This document shows, piece by piece, positions 8,664 to 18,614 of a DNA stretch of 64,000 nt (within the stretch, counting starts at the first letter, position 1; the number at the start of each line of letters is the position of its first letter). The translations under genes and the position numbers were made by a program. The DNA comes from an uncultured Celeribacter sp. (GTDB lineage Bacteria > Pseudomonadota > Alphaproteobacteria > Rhodobacterales > Rhodobacteraceae). The stretch spans positions 558,001 through 622,000 of the forward strand of contig NZ_OY780935.1 in NCBI RefSeq assembly GCF_963675965.1, in the 5' to 3' direction. A model generated the notes under the pieces. The model did not search any database, was not told where the DNA came from, and saw only the letters and a list, made by a program, of their open reading frames with translations.

Positions 8664-9757
8664 GGCTCGATCTCTATTTCGCGCAAAGGTTCCTGCGGGC
8701 ACTGATCTTGGTGCTGTTGATTTTTGGCGGGCTAATCGTGATGATCGGCAGCCTTGATGAAATCCGCAAGTTCTCGGAGGCTGACGTCAGCTTCACAACC
8801 GTTCTGGGCATGGCGCTTCTGAGCCTGCCGAGCGCCCTTTATGAAATCCTGCCGATCATCATCGTAATCGCAACGCTGGTGATGTTTCTGGCGCTGGCAC
8901 GCTCTTCGGAGCTGGTGGTGTCACGCGCCGCCGGCCGCTCCGCGATGCGTTCGCTAGTACCGCCTGTCCTGGTCGCCTTCGGCTTTGGACTGCTCACCGT
9001 AAGTGTGCTGAACCCGTTCACAGCCGCAACAGAGCGCAGCTATGATCAGCGCTCGGCCTTGCTGCTGAAGGGCGAACGTCAGGTCTTTTCCGTCTCTGAC
9101 GAAGGTCTGTGGCTGCGCGAAGGCAGCGCGAACGGCCAGGTCGTCATCCGCGCCACCCGGTCAAACTTTGACGGCTCCGAACTGTTCGGCGTCAGCTTTG
9201 TCGGCTTTGACCCCGATGGAACCCCGGCGTTTCGCATTGAAGCCAGCGAGGCCCGCATCACCAATGGCGCCTGGGTGTTGAGCCAGGCCAAACGCTGGCC
9301 ACTGAAAGACACCGCAAACCCCGAAACGGCAGCGACAGAACACGACAGCCTCTCGGTGCCCTCCGCGCTGACTTTGGCCGAAATTCAGGATCGCTTTGGC
9401 AGCCCGCAGGCCGTGGGCATCTGGGATATCGGTGCCTATATCCGCAAACTCGAAGCCGCAGGGTTTTCCGCGCGCTCTTACCGAATCTGGCTGCAGAGCG
9501 AGTTGGCCCTGCCCTTCACCTTTGTCGCGATGGTGCTGATCGCTGCCGGTTTCACCATGCGTCACACCCGTCTGGGGCGCACCTCTGTCATGGTGACCAC
9601 CGCGATCATTCTGGCCTTTGGCTTCTATTTCCTGCGGTCTTTTGCCATCGTACTGGCAGAGCATGGGCAGTTGCCGATTCTGCTGGCGGCCTGGGGTCCG
9701 CCTTTGGCGGTGATCCTGGGATCCCTTGCCCTGTTGCTACATTTGGAGGATGGATAG
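8660..9757 (+). CDS. lptG: LPS export ABC transporter permease LptG
   Basis: Partner of LptF in the LPS extractor. The 365 residues again have three N-terminal helices, a periplasmic domain (about 130-270, including LWLREGSANGQ) and three C-terminal helices. The start, MRLDLYFAQRFLRAL, is fixed by the 4-base overlap with the lptF stop. lptD follows 3 bases after the stop, so both ends of the LPS bridge are made from one operon. The shared ATPase LptB and LptA/LptC are not in this window. Confidence 0.95.
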   Translation: MRLDLYFAQRFLRALILVLLIFGGLIVMIGSLDEIRKFSEADVSFTTVLGMALLSLPSALYEILPIIIVIATLVMFLALARSSELVVSRAAGRSAMRSLVPPVLVAFGFGLLTVSVLNPFTAATERSYDQRSALLLKGERQVFSVSDEGLWLREGSANGQVVIRATRSNFDGSELFGVSFVGFDPDGTPAFRIEASEARITNGAWVLSQAKRWPLKDTANPETAATEHDSLSVPSALTLAEIQDRFGSPQAVGIWDIGAYIRKLEAAGFSARSYRIWLQSELALPFTFVAMVLIAAGFTMRHTRLGRTSVMVTTAIILAFGFYFLRSFAIVLAEHGQLPILLAAWGPPLAVILGSLALLLHLEDG

Positions 9758-9760
9758 GGA

Positions 9761-11929
9761 ATGATCGCCCCTCTGCCCGCATGCCTGCGCACTCTGCGCG
9801 TCTCTCACCTCGCTTTGGCGCTGGCGCTGGGGGGGGGCACGCTGGCCGTTGGCGCCCTGCCCGCGCCGGGTTTCGCCCAGAGCCAGCCCGCGCCCACAGC
9901 GTTGCTGGCCGACTCGGTGCAGTTTGATGGCACGCAGCTGATTGCCACCGGCGCGGTCGAAGTGCTGCAGGGCACCACCCGACTGACCGCCGAGCGGATC
10001 ATTTATGATCAGGATGCGAACACGCTGAGCATAGAAGGGCCGATCCGCGTGTCCCGCGATGACAGCAGCGCGGTCATTCTAGCCTCCAGCGCGCAGATCG
10101 ACGCCGGGCTCAAAAGCGGCATCATGAGCTCTGCCCGGCTGGTGATCGACCAGCAGATGCAATTGGCTTCGGCCCGCCTTGATGTGGTCAATGAACGTTA
10201 TACCCGCCTGAACCGCACCGTCGCCTCCGCCTGCGAAGTCTGCGCCTCAAACCCCGTGCCGCTTTGGGAAATCCGCGCGCGTGAGGTGATCCACGACAAT
10301 CAGGCGCAGCAGGTCTATTTTAATGGTGCCCAGCTGCGCGTGGCCGGGGTGCCGATCATCTGGCTGCCGCGTCTGCGCGTGCCCGATCCCTCGCTCAAAC
10401 GCGCCAACGGCTTTCTGATCCCTGAGCTGCGCACCGACTCGACGCTGGGCGTCGGCATTGAAGTCCCCTATTTCATCACGCTGGGCGACCATCGCGACCT
10501 GACGGTTGCCCCCTTCATTTCGACCAAATCCACCACGCTGAACCTGCGCTACCGTCAGGCCTTCACCAATGGCGATTTGGAACTAAACGGTGCGATCAGC
10601 CATGACGACACTCGTGACGGGTTGCGGGCCTATCTCTATGCGGAAGGCCGCTGGGATCTGGGCCGCGGCCTGACCTTTGGCATGGATCTGCGCGCCACCT
10701 CAGATATTGCCTATCTGGTGGACTATGACATCTATGATGGCGACGACCTACCTTCGACCGTCACACTGACCCGGTTCTCCAGTGCCGAAGCACTGGATGC
10801 ACAGCTCACCTACTTCCGTTCGCTGCGCGACAGCTCCACCCTGCCTGACGATCAGGTGCCCTTCCTGCTGAGTGAAGTGTCCTATGAACGGCTGGTCCAG
10901 ACCCATGCCATTCCCGGGCAGCTCAACTTTGGCACAACCGCCTCAGTTTCCTATCGCGCTTCCGGACTGGATGTGGTCGGCTATGACGTGATGCGGGTTG
11001 GCGCCAATGCCGCTTGGACCACGACTGCGATTTTCGGCCCTGGCCTGCGGCTGGACACCACCGCATCAAGCTGGGTCGACGCCTATGCCCTGCGCCAGAA
11101 TTCGAATTACGATTCCAGCGTGACCCGGATGACCACGGCGCTGGAAACCAAACTGAGTTGGCCCCTGACCCGCCAGAGCCGCGACGGCGCGGCAGAGATA
11201 TTGGAACCGATCCTACAGATCGGCTGGGCGGACAGCTTTGGCGGCGATGTGCCTAACACAGATTCCGAAATGGTCGAATTCGACGAAGGCAACCTGTTGA
11301 CGCTAGCCCGATTCCCCGGCGCGGATCGGCGGGAAACCGGCCTCACCTCAGCCGCCGGGCTGCGGTTTTCGCACTACGGGGAAACCGGCAGCTATGGGCT
11401 GACGCTGGGGCGGGTGCTCTATCTGGAAGACCACAGCGATTATTCCGAGGCGTCTGGGCTGGACGGCAGCAGCTCCAACTGGCTTGTCGGAGCAGGCATG
11501 CGCTGGAACAACGGGCTGTCTTTCACCACGCGGTCGCTCTTTGACGACAACTTCGACATCACCAAATGGGAAACCCGTCTGGACTATCTGCAGGAAGATT
11601 ACGCCATCGGCACGACCTACTCCTATGTGATTGCGGATGCGCTGGAAGAACGCGACACCAATCTGAGCGAACTGGGTCTTGATGGCCGAGTGCGGCTCAA
11701 GGGCCGTTGGGAAGCGACCGCAGAATACCTTTATGATTTCAACGAAAACGAAGCCACGCGCGCCGGTCTCGGGCTTCAGTTCACCAATGAATGCACCCGC
11801 CTGAGCCTGGCGCTGTCGCGGCGCTATTCCGACACGGATGCACTGAACCCGACCACAAGCGTCTCTCTGTCGATCGGTTTCGGGGCCTTTGGCACTGACG
11901 GCACCACATCGAAAAGCTGTGCATTGTGA
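9761..11929 (+). CDS. lptD: LPS assembly outer-membrane protein LptD
   Basis: The beta-barrel that inserts LPS into the outer leaflet. The 722 residues begin with a signal peptide (cleavage near residue 39), then an OstA/LptA-like jellyroll (about 45-170) and a long barrel domain. Four cysteines in the mature part fall in the known pattern: a close pair in CEVCASN (near 157) and two near the C-terminus (ECTRL near 677 and the penultimate segment SCAL), consistent with the inter-domain disulfides needed for LptD function. surA follows, as in many proteobacteria. Confidence 0.95.
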   Translation: MIAPLPACLRTLRVSHLALALALGGGTLAVGALPAPGFAQSQPAPTALLADSVQFDGTQLIATGAVEVLQGTTRLTAERIIYDQDANTLSIEGPIRVSRDDSSAVILASSAQIDAGLKSGIMSSARLVIDQQMQLASARLDVVNERYTRLNRTVASACEVCASNPVPLWEIRAREVIHDNQAQQVYFNGAQLRVAGVPIIWLPRLRVPDPSLKRANGFLIPELRTDSTLGVGIEVPYFITLGDHRDLTVAPFISTKSTTLNLRYRQAFTNGDLELNGAISHDDTRDGLRAYLYAEGRWDLGRGLTFGMDLRATSDIAYLVDYDIYDGDDLPSTVTLTRFSSAEALDAQLTYFRSLRDSSTLPDDQVPFLLSEVSYERLVQTHAIPGQLNFGTTASVSYRASGLDVVGYDVMRVGANAAWTTTAIFGPGLRLDTTASSWVDAYALRQNSNYDSSVTRMTTALETKLSWPLTRQSRDGAAEILEPILQIGWADSFGGDVPNTDSEMVEFDEGNLLTLARFPGADRRETGLTSAAGLRFSHYGETGSYGLTLGRVLYLEDHSDYSEASGLDGSSSNWLVGAGMRWNNGLSFTTRSLFDDNFDITKWETRLDYLQEDYAIGTTYSYVIADALEERDTNLSELGLDGRVRLKGRWEATAEYLYDFNENEATRAGLGLQFTNECTRLSLALSRRYSDTDALNPTTSVSLSIGFGAFGTDGTTSKSCAL

Positions 11930-12050
11930 ACCAGATACTCGGCGCAAGACAGCCTGCGATGCGCTTTCTCCACCAATCCGCTTGGCCCGCGAGACGAAAC
12001 CTCTTAGAAAGAGACCTGCGGCCACAGGCAAGCCATAAACGAGGATGGGC

Positions 12051-13331
12051 ATGACACGCGAATTCGGGGCATTCCAAATGGGGAAAACTTGGGCGAAAAA
12101 GGCCCTGCGACGGGGCGCGCAACTGGGCGCGGCGCTGGCGCTCATGGCGGGTCTCATGCCTGCTCTCTCCGCTCCGGCGCAGGCTCAGAACATGTTTGCG
12201 CCCGTGGCCTATGTGAACGACAAGGTCGTCACACGCTATGAGCTGGAACAGCGGCAGCGTCTTCTGAGTATTCTCGGCGGCAGCGCGTCACGCCAGACCG
12301 TTCTGGACGGGCTGATTGACGAGCGTCTCAAATCCGAGGCTGCCGGTCGTGTCGGACTTGAGGTCACAGACGAACAAGTGGCAGCGGCCATTGCGGAATT
12401 TGCAGCACGCGGCGACCTTCAGCCCGAACAGTTCCTGTCTTTGATGGCGCAAAATGGCGTCGCCGCGCAAACCGTGCGCGACTATGTCGTGCCGGGTCTG
12501 GTCTGGCGCGACTATGCCCGCGCGCGCTTTGGAGCAAAGGCACAAGTATCAGAGGCTGAAATTGATCGCGCCCTGCAAAACAACGGCCCCTCCGGCGGCC
12601 TGCGGTTGCTGTTGTCGGAAATCTTCCTGCCCGCCCGGGACGAGGCCGAAAAGGCCAAGTCTGAGGCGCTGGCAGAACGGATTGCCCGCGACGCCACTAT
12701 TGCCTCCTTCGCCGCCGCCGCCCGCGAATATTCGGTCGCACCGAGCCGCGATGACGCCGGTCGTATGGATTGGGTCAACGCCGGCAACCTGCCCCCGCCC
12801 CTGCGCAGCGCCGTTTTGGGGCTAAAGCCCGGTGAGGTCACCGCACCGCTGTCCACCGGCAACGCGCTCGGGATCTTCCAGTTGCGGTCCATCGCAGAAA
12901 CAGATGTGGCCACGCCTCGCGCGGATGCCATCGAATATGCCGCCTATTATATCGCTGGCGGTCGCTCGGAAGCCGCGCTTAAACGTGCTGCCGAGGTCAA
13001 AGCCTCTGTCGACAACTGCAACGACCTTTACGGTGTCGCCAAGGGCGAACCTGAAGAGGTCCTGCAGATCGACACGCTGCCGGTCTCCGACATTCCCAAT
13101 GACGTCGCCGTTGAACTGGCCAAGCTCGATCCCGGTGAAGTCTCCACGGCACTGACCCGCTCCAACGGTCAAACACTGGTCTTTCTGATGATGTGTGGCC
13201 GGACCTATGCCGCCACCGAAGGCGCCGACCGCGAACAGGTGCGCCAGCGTCTGTTGTCGAACCGCATTGGCGCGCTGGCCGACAGTTTCGTGGCCGAGCT
13301 GCGTGCCGACGCCACCATCGTCATCCCATGA
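12051..13331 (+). CDS. surA: Periplasmic peptidyl-prolyl isomerase/chaperone SurA
   Basis: SurA escorts outer-membrane proteins, LptD among them, across the periplasm to the BAM complex. About 426 residues: a signal peptide ending in AQA-QN near residue 47, a SurA N-terminal chaperone domain (VNDKVVTRYELEQR onward), then a parvulin-like region at about 180-280 (LLLSEIFLP to IFQLRS). The ATG at 12051 is preferred because a GAGG site lies 7 bases upstream; an ATG at 12045 and another at 12078 are alternatives. The gene ends in an ATGA overlap with pdxA. Confidence 0.92.
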   Translation: MTREFGAFQMGKTWAKKALRRGAQLGAALALMAGLMPALSAPAQAQNMFAPVAYVNDKVVTRYELEQRQRLLSILGGSASRQTVLDGLIDERLKSEAAGRVGLEVTDEQVAAAIAEFAARGDLQPEQFLSLMAQNGVAAQTVRDYVVPGLVWRDYARARFGAKAQVSEAEIDRALQNNGPSGGLRLLLSEIFLPARDEAEKAKSEALAERIARDATIASFAAAAREYSVAPSRDDAGRMDWVNAGNLPPPLRSAVLGLKPGEVTAPLSTGNALGIFQLRSIAETDVATPRADAIEYAAYYIAGGRSEAALKRAAEVKASVDNCNDLYGVAKGEPEEVLQIDTLPVSDIPNDVAVELAKLDPGEVSTALTRSNGQTLVFLMMCGRTYAATEGADREQVRQRLLSNRIGALADSFVAELRADATIVIP

Positions 13332-14317
13332 GCCAAACCGCCCCTATCGCCCTCACCTGCGGAGACCCCGCAGGTGTCGGGCCGGAGCTGGCGGTCAAAG
13401 CTGCCATGCTGTTGCAGGACGAGATCCCGTTTTTCTGGATCGGCGACCCCCGCCACCTGCCGGAACAGACGCTTTATCAAGAAATTGACACACCGCAACA
13501 GATCGCCGACGTCCCCGCAGGCACTCTGCCGGTCCTGACGCATCGCTTCACTGCGCCAACGGTGCCCGGTCAACCCGATCTGGACAACGCCCAGGACGTC
13601 GTCGAGGTCATCCGCCGCGCCGTGGCGCTGGTCCAGGGCGGCAGTGCCAGCGCGGTCTGCACCGCACCGATTAATAAGAAGGTGCTCAAGGACGGCGCGG
13701 GATTTGCTTTTCCCGGCCACACCGAATTTCTTGCCCATCTGGGCGGTGTCGAACGCGTGGTGATGATGCTGGCCTGCCCCGAACTGCGTGTGGTTCCGGT
13801 GACCATCCACATCGCCCTGAGCGCTGTGCCGGAGGCCTTTACCCCGACCCTGCTGGAAGAGACCATTCGCATCACCGCCACGGATCTGAAAAAGTTCTGG
13901 GGCCTTGAGTGCCCGCGCATTGCCCTCGCTGGCCTGAACCCGCATGCCGGGGAAGGTGGTGCCATGGGCCATGAGGAAATCGACTGGATGATCCCCCTGA
14001 TCACGCGGCTGCGCGATGAGGGCTTCGACCTGAAAGGGCCGATGCCGCCGGACACCATGTTCCATGCCAAGGCACGCGCCGGCTATGACGTCGCGCTCTG
14101 CGCCTATCACGATCAGGCGCTGATCCCGATCAAGACCATTGATTTTTCGGGCGGTGTCAATGTCACGCTCGGCCTGCCCTTTATCCGTACCTCGCCCGAC
14201 CACGGCACCGCCTTTGACATCGCGGGGAAAGGGCTTGCCGATCCGTCCAGTCTGATTGCCGCGCTGCAAATGGCACAGCAGATGGCGCGTCTTTCACAGA
14301 AGAAAGCGGATGTATGA
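13328..14317 (+). CDS. pdxA: 4-hydroxythreonine-4-phosphate dehydrogenase
   Basis: Oxidises 4-phosphohydroxy-L-threonine in the DXP-dependent pathway to pyridoxal 5'-phosphate. The 329 residues show TCGDPAGVGPELA at the start and the three His-bearing metal-site motifs GHTEFLA (near 137), LNPHAGEGG (near 205) and CAYHDQALIPIK (near 262), then the C-terminal LPFIRTSPDHGTAFDIAGK. It overlaps both surA and rsmA by 4 bases, so translation is probably coupled along the operon. Confidence 0.96.
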   Translation: MSQTAPIALTCGDPAGVGPELAVKAAMLLQDEIPFFWIGDPRHLPEQTLYQEIDTPQQIADVPAGTLPVLTHRFTAPTVPGQPDLDNAQDVVEVIRRAVALVQGGSASAVCTAPINKKVLKDGAGFAFPGHTEFLAHLGGVERVVMMLACPELRVVPVTIHIALSAVPEAFTPTLLEETIRITATDLKKFWGLECPRIALAGLNPHAGEGGAMGHEEIDWMIPLITRLRDEGFDLKGPMPPDTMFHAKARAGYDVALCAYHDQALIPIKTIDFSGGVNVTLGLPFIRTSPDHGTAFDIAGKGLADPSSLIAALQMAQQMARLSQKKADV

Positions 14318-15159
14318 TGGCAACCGTTGATGGCCTGCCGCCGCTGCGTGAAGTGATTGAACGCCACGGGCTGGTGGCTAAGAAGTCGCTTGGGCAGAAT
14401 TTTCTTCTGGATCTCAACCTGACCTCAAAAATTGCCCGTCAGGCGGGCGATCTGAGTCAATGCGATGTGCTGGAAGTCGGCCCCGGCCCCGGCGGTCTGA
14501 CGCGCGGTCTGTTGGCCGAAGGCGCTCGCCGGGTTCTGGCTGTGGAAAAGGACAGCCGCGCAATGGCCGCGCTTGCCGAGATCTCAGCGACCTATCCCGG
14601 GCGGCTTGATGTGGTGAATGCCGATGCGCTGGAGATCGACCCGCTGGAGCGTCTCAACGCGCCGGTGCGCATCGTCGCCAACCTGCCCTATAACGTGGGC
14701 ACCGAATTGCTGGTGCGCTGGCTCACACCGCCGGTCTGGCCGCCCTACTGGTCGTCGCTGACGCTGATGTTCCAGCGCGAAGTGGCCGAACGCATCGTGG
14801 CCCAGCCCGGCAACAAGAAATACGGACGTCTGGCGATTCTCAGCCAATGGCGCACGACACCACGTATTGTCATGGAATTGCCGCCCGAGGCCTTCAGCCC
14901 GCCGCCGAAAATCCATTCCGCCGTGGTCCATTTTGAGGCGCTTCCCGCGCCGCGGTTCGAGGCGGATGCCAAGCAGCTCGAACGCATTGTGGCCGCCGGG
15001 TTCAATCAGCGCCGCAAAATGCTGCGCGCCTCCCTGAAAGGCATTTCGCCCGAGATTGAAACCCATCTGATTGCCGCCGGCATCAAACCCACCGACCGCG
15101 CCGAACAGGTGCCCCTTGAAGCCTGGTGTGCCCTGTCGCGGGAACTGTCGAAAGGATAA
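14314..15159 (+). CDS. rsmA: 16S rRNA (adenine1518-N6/adenine1519-N6)-dimethyltransferase
   Basis: Dimethylates two adjacent adenines in helix 45 of 16S rRNA (KsgA). The 281 residues carry KKSLGQNFLLD near residue 23, the SAM-binding glycine loop VLEVGPGPGGLTRG near 53 and the catalytic NLPYNVGT near 122. The C-terminal domain includes NQRRKMLRASLK, typical for KsgA. Two adjacent ATG codons (14314 and 14317) are possible starts; the first overlaps the pdxA stop. Confidence 0.96.
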   Translation: MMATVDGLPPLREVIERHGLVAKKSLGQNFLLDLNLTSKIARQAGDLSQCDVLEVGPGPGGLTRGLLAEGARRVLAVEKDSRAMAALAEISATYPGRLDVVNADALEIDPLERLNAPVRIVANLPYNVGTELLVRWLTPPVWPPYWSSLTLMFQREVAERIVAQPGNKKYGRLAILSQWRTTPRIVMELPPEAFSPPPKIHSAVVHFEALPAPRFEADAKQLERIVAAGFNQRRKMLRASLKGISPEIETHLIAAGIKPTDRAEQVPLEAWCALSRELSKG

Positions 15160-15163
15160 CCCC

Positions 15164-15610
15164 ATGTTTTCACATGTGACCCTGGGGGCGGATGATCTGG
15201 ACCTGGCCGAACGGTTTTACACCGCCGTGCTGGGTGAGATCGGCATGGTCCCCCGCGGCGTCATCCCAGATGGCGGCCCCGAGTCCCGCTGTTGGGTGCG
15301 CCCGGAACATCCCTATCCACGCTTCTACGTCTATCGTCCCTTTGACGGGGGCGCAGCCAGAGCGGGCAACGGGGCGATGCTGGCCTTTGTCGCCCCCAGT
15401 CGCGCCGCAGTCGATGCCGCTCATGCCACCGGGCTGCGTCTGGGCGGTCATGACGAGGGCGTGCCGGGGCCCCGACCCCATTATGCGCCGGATTACTATG
15501 GCGCCTATCTGCGCGACCCCTTTGGCAACAAGATCCATTTCGTGCACCGCACGGAACTGTGCGAGGCCTATGGCCTCGACGCCCTGCAGCTCCAGACCTC
15601 AGACACATGA
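15164..15610 (+). CDS. VOC family (glyoxalase/bleomycin-resistance fold) protein
   Basis: A 148-residue protein with the paired beta-alpha-beta-beta-beta modules of the vicinal oxygen chelate fold. MFSHVTLGADDLDLAERFYTAVL opens the first module, and DPFGNKIHFVHR near residue 121 is the typical closing motif. Metal-ligand candidates are His4 and a late Glu/His. Such proteins include glyoxalases, dioxygenases and resistance proteins; the substrate cannot be told. It follows rsmA by 4 bases and is closed by a strong terminator. Confidence 0.85.
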   Translation: MFSHVTLGADDLDLAERFYTAVLGEIGMVPRGVIPDGGPESRCWVRPEHPYPRFYVYRPFDGGAARAGNGAMLAFVAPSRAAVDAAHATGLRLGGHDEGVPGPRPHYAPDYYGAYLRDPFGNKIHFVHRTELCEAYGLDALQLQTSDT

Positions 15611-15621
15611 CCTGAACGCCA

Positions 15622-15663
15622 AAACAAGAGAGCCCCGCCATCACCGGCGGGGCTCTCTTGTTT
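15622..15663. terminator. Bidirectional intrinsic terminator with an 18-bp perfect stem
   Basis: Arms AAACAAGAGAGCCCCGCC and its exact complement flank the six-base loop ATCACC. It lies between the convergent VOC gene and the DUF4167 gene, with A and T tracts at the two ends. Confidence 0.9.
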
Positions 15664-15704
15664 ATCCCGGCACCTTTCGGCACAGCCGGAATCATTACCT
15701 ATAC

Positions 15705-16325
15705 TTACTCGGCCGCTGCCGGCGCATCATCGTCAGAGGGGGCTTTGGACGCCTCACCTTGCTCTGCAGGCGCATCCTGTGCGGCCTGAGCAGCAGCCTC
15801 AGCATCTTTTTCCGCTTTCGTCTTGCGCGGCTTGCGCGGGGCACGCGGTTTTTTGGGCTTGGGCGCTTCTTCCGGCGTTTCCACCAGACCGCTGTCCGAA
15901 GAACTTTCGTCCTCAACCACGGCTATCTCCGGCTGATCACCTTCTCCAGCGACAGGCTGATGCGTTTGCTGTTCTTCGCGTTTGCGCTGCTGGCGCTCGG
16001 CGCGTTCTGCCCGTTCAGCTTCCTGCCGTTCCCGGCGTTCCTGCTGTTCGCGCTCCTGCTGTTCGCGCTGCGCATCCATTTCCTTCTGGGCCTGACCCAG
16101 AAGACGTAAATAATGCTCCGCATGCTGCTGAAAGTTCTCAGCGGCGACGCGGTCATTGGACAGCTGCGCATCCCGCGCGAGTTGATTGTATTTGTCGATA
16201 ATCTGTTGCGGCGTCCCGCGAACCTTGCCCTCCGGACCGGAGCTGTCAAACACACGGTTGACAATATTACCGACGGAGCGGCTGCGATTGTTCTTGGACC
16301 GCGAACGGTTTTTCGAGGATCTCAT
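15705..16325 (-). CDS. DUF4167 domain protein
   Basis: A 206-residue protein starting with a very basic MRSSKNRSRSKNNRSRSVGN stretch, then a conserved core at about 22-80 (RVFDSSGPEGKVRGTPQQII to HAEHYLRLLGQAQ) that defines DUF4167 of alphaproteobacteria. The rest is a charged coiled-coil and a low-complexity Lys/Pro/Ala tail. Function is not established; the basic head suggests nucleic-acid binding (inference). In related genomes it sits beside prmC-prfA as here, hinting at a translation link. Confidence 0.85.
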   Translation of the reverse strand: MRSSKNRSRSKNNRSRSVGNIVNRVFDSSGPEGKVRGTPQQIIDKYNQLARDAQLSNDRVAAENFQQHAEHYLRLLGQAQKEMDAQREQQEREQQERRERQEAERAERAERQQRKREEQQTHQPVAGEGDQPEIAVVEDESSSDSGLVETPEEAPKPKKPRAPRKPRKTKAEKDAEAAAQAAQDAPAEQGEASKAPSDDDAPAAAE

Positions 16326-16620
16326 ATGGTTGTCTTTCGAGCCTATGCCTGCCGGATTCTTAAAGACCGGCTTATCCTAGATCTGGCTTGTCTGTCCCTT
16401 GCGCTCCCCGAAATGGGAGCCCTCAACGTCAAAGCTGTGCAGGGTAAATGCGCCAGGGATCGATATCCCGCCCGACGCTTACCCCAGTAAGCATGTCCCA
16501 CCCCGGATGACAAGAGCTTTTGCACATCCCTTGGCGAGTTTTTGATCATGGACAGTTTATCGAAGGGGTTTTCATGATTTTCCACCCCAAAATCCTGTTC
16601 AACACGCTCTGTCCCAGCCC
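16326..16620. other. Intergenic spacer between prmC and the DUF4167 gene
   Basis: No gene is visible in these ~295 bases. They must hold the promoter of the DUF4167 gene and the 3' end of the prfA-prmC transcript. A short inverted repeat GCTTA...TAAGC lies near 16480-16495; it is too weak to call. Confidence 0.4.
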
Positions 16621-17493
16621 TCACCATGCGGCATTGCGCGGATGGGCATTCGGCAATTGTCCCGAGACGACGCGGTCCCGCCCATCGAAATCGGGATGGA
16701 CTCGCACGGCCTTGAAGCCTTCCACCAACAGCATATCGGCCACAGCATCGCCCTGCGTCGGGCCGATTTCCATGACGATCCGCCCGCGTGGCGCCAAATG
16801 TTGCCGCGCGCCTGCGGCAATGGTCCGATAGGCGCTCAGCCCATCGGCCTCGTCGGTCAGCGCCATCCGGGGTTCATGAGACAGTTCCGGAGCCAGATCA
16901 GGCATTTCATCGCGGGCAATATAAGGCGGGTTCGACACGATCAGATCGAACTGCCCCTCTGTGCCCTGCCACCAATCGGCCTGCTGGAACCGCGCACGCG
17001 CGGACAGGCCCAACTGCTCGGCATTGCGTCTTGCCACCGCCAGCGCGGCCTCTGACAGATCTGTGCCAAGCCCCTTGGCCAGAGGCTGTTCAGACAGCAA
17101 ACTCAGAAGAATGGCCCCCGATCCGGTCCCCAGATCGAGCACCGACGCAAAGGGGCGCTGCAAGGCCACCTCAATCAGTATTTCGGTTTCAGGACGCGGA
17201 TCGAGTACATCCCCGCTGACCTCGAACACCCGACCAAAGAACTGCCGCCGTCCCAGAATATGCGATACCGGTTCATGGGCCGCACGGCGCGCAACCGCCG
17301 CCTGAAAGGCGTGCGCCTGCTCCGCCAAGATCGGATCGGGCAACACCAGCGTCAGCCGGTCGGGCGCGATCTCAAGCACATGGGCCATCAACAGCCGCGC
17401 ATCGCGCCCGGCCCCGGCGATCTCGGCGCCAGCAAGACGCCGTGTGCCCTGCACAAGCGCCTGCTGCACCGTCATGCCCTCGGGCGTGTTCAT
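16621..17493 (-). CDS. prmC: Release-factor glutamine N5-methyltransferase
   Basis: Methylates the Gln of the GGQ motif in release factors RF1 and RF2. The 290 residues include the SAM-binding VLDLGTGSGAILLSLL near residue 120 and the catalytic NPPYIARDE near 190, the hallmark of N5-glutamine methyltransferases. It overlaps its substrate gene prfA by 4 bases. Confidence 0.95.
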   Translation of the reverse strand: MNTPEGMTVQQALVQGTRRLAGAEIAGAGRDARLLMAHVLEIAPDRLTLVLPDPILAEQAHAFQAAVARRAAHEPVSHILGRRQFFGRVFEVSGDVLDPRPETEILIEVALQRPFASVLDLGTGSGAILLSLLSEQPLAKGLGTDLSEAALAVARRNAEQLGLSARARFQQADWWQGTEGQFDLIVSNPPYIARDEMPDLAPELSHEPRMALTDEADGLSAYRTIAAGARQHLAPRGRIVMEIGPTQGDAVADMLLVEGFKAVRVHPDFDGRDRVVSGQLPNAHPRNAAW

Positions 17494-18539
17494 TGCTCCA
17501 TCTCCGCCAGAAGTGTGGCCTGATGGTCGGCAATCAATGCGTCGATCACCTCGTTCAGATCGCCTCCCATGATCGCCTCAAGCTTGTAGAGCGTCAGGTT
17601 GATCCGGTGATCGGTCATCCGGCCTTGCGGGAAATTATAAGTCCGGATGCGTTCGGAGCGGTCGCCTGATCCAACCTGCGATTTGCGATCGGCGGATCGC
17701 GCATCATGCAACTTTTGCCGCTCGGCGTCGTACAGGCGCGCGCGCAGCACATTCATTGCGATTTCCCGATTGCGGTGCTGCGACTTCTCACTGGAAGTCA
17801 CAACGATCCCGGTCGGAATATGGGTGATGCGCACGGCTGAATCCGTCGTGTTGACGTGCTGCCCCCCGGCCCCGGAGGATCGCATCGTATCGATCCGGAT
17901 GTCATTGGGGTTGATTTCGATATCCACGTCCTGCGCTTCGGGCAGAACTGCAACGGTCGCCGCCGAGGTATGAATGCGTCCGCCGGATTCCGTTTCCGGC
18001 ACCCGTTGCACCCGGTGCACGCCGCTTTCAAACTTCATCCGGGCAAAAACCCCCTCGCCCGCGATATTGGCGATGACCTCTTTGATCCCGCCCAATTCGC
18101 TTTCCTGATATTCGATCATCTCAAAGCGCCAGCCCATGGTTTCGGCATAGCGCTGATACATTCGCAGCAGATCACCGGCAAAAAGCGCGGCCTCATCCCC
18201 GCCGGTACCGGGGCGGATTTCAAGAATCGCCGACCCGGTGTCGGCGGCGTCCTTGGGCAAAAGCGCGATTTGCAGCGCCGCTTCGGCCTCGGGTAACTGT
18301 GCCCTGAGCGCGGGCAGCTCCTCCTCGGCCAGCTCTTTGAGTTCGGGATCGCCCAGCATGTCTTCGGCATCGGCAAGCGCCACGCAGAGCGCCTGATAGG
18401 CGCGGATCTGGTCCACCACAGGTTTGAGCTGCGCATATTCGCGCCCGAGCGCGGCGATATCTCCGCCGCCCTGAGACATGGAGGCCTCAAGAAATTCGAA
18501 ACGCTGGATGATCTGCTGAAGTCTGTCTTGGGGTATCAT
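17490..18539 (-). CDS. prfA: Peptide chain release factor 1
   Basis: Recognises UAG and UAA stop codons and triggers peptide release. The 349 residues contain the universal GGQ loop (SSGAGGQHVNTTDSAVR near 225) and, near 183, VPETESGGRIHTS. The PxT tripeptide there (PET) fits RF1, whereas RF2 has SPF. Length is slightly shorter than the E. coli protein (360). It heads a prfA-prmC operon. Confidence 0.96.
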   Translation of the reverse strand: MIPQDRLQQIIQRFEFLEASMSQGGGDIAALGREYAQLKPVVDQIRAYQALCVALADAEDMLGDPELKELAEEELPALRAQLPEAEAALQIALLPKDAADTGSAILEIRPGTGGDEAALFAGDLLRMYQRYAETMGWRFEMIEYQESELGGIKEVIANIAGEGVFARMKFESGVHRVQRVPETESGGRIHTSAATVAVLPEAQDVDIEINPNDIRIDTMRSSGAGGQHVNTTDSAVRITHIPTGIVVTSSEKSQHRNREIAMNVLRARLYDAERQKLHDARSADRKSQVGSGDRSERIRTYNFPQGRMTDHRINLTLYKLEAIMGGDLNEVIDALIADHQATLLAEMEQ

Positions 18540-18614
18540 GGTGTGATCTGTTGCCCTGCAAATGCCCCGCGGTCAAGGTTTCACCGCGTTCAGGCCCTGA
18601 TCAGTCCAGATCGG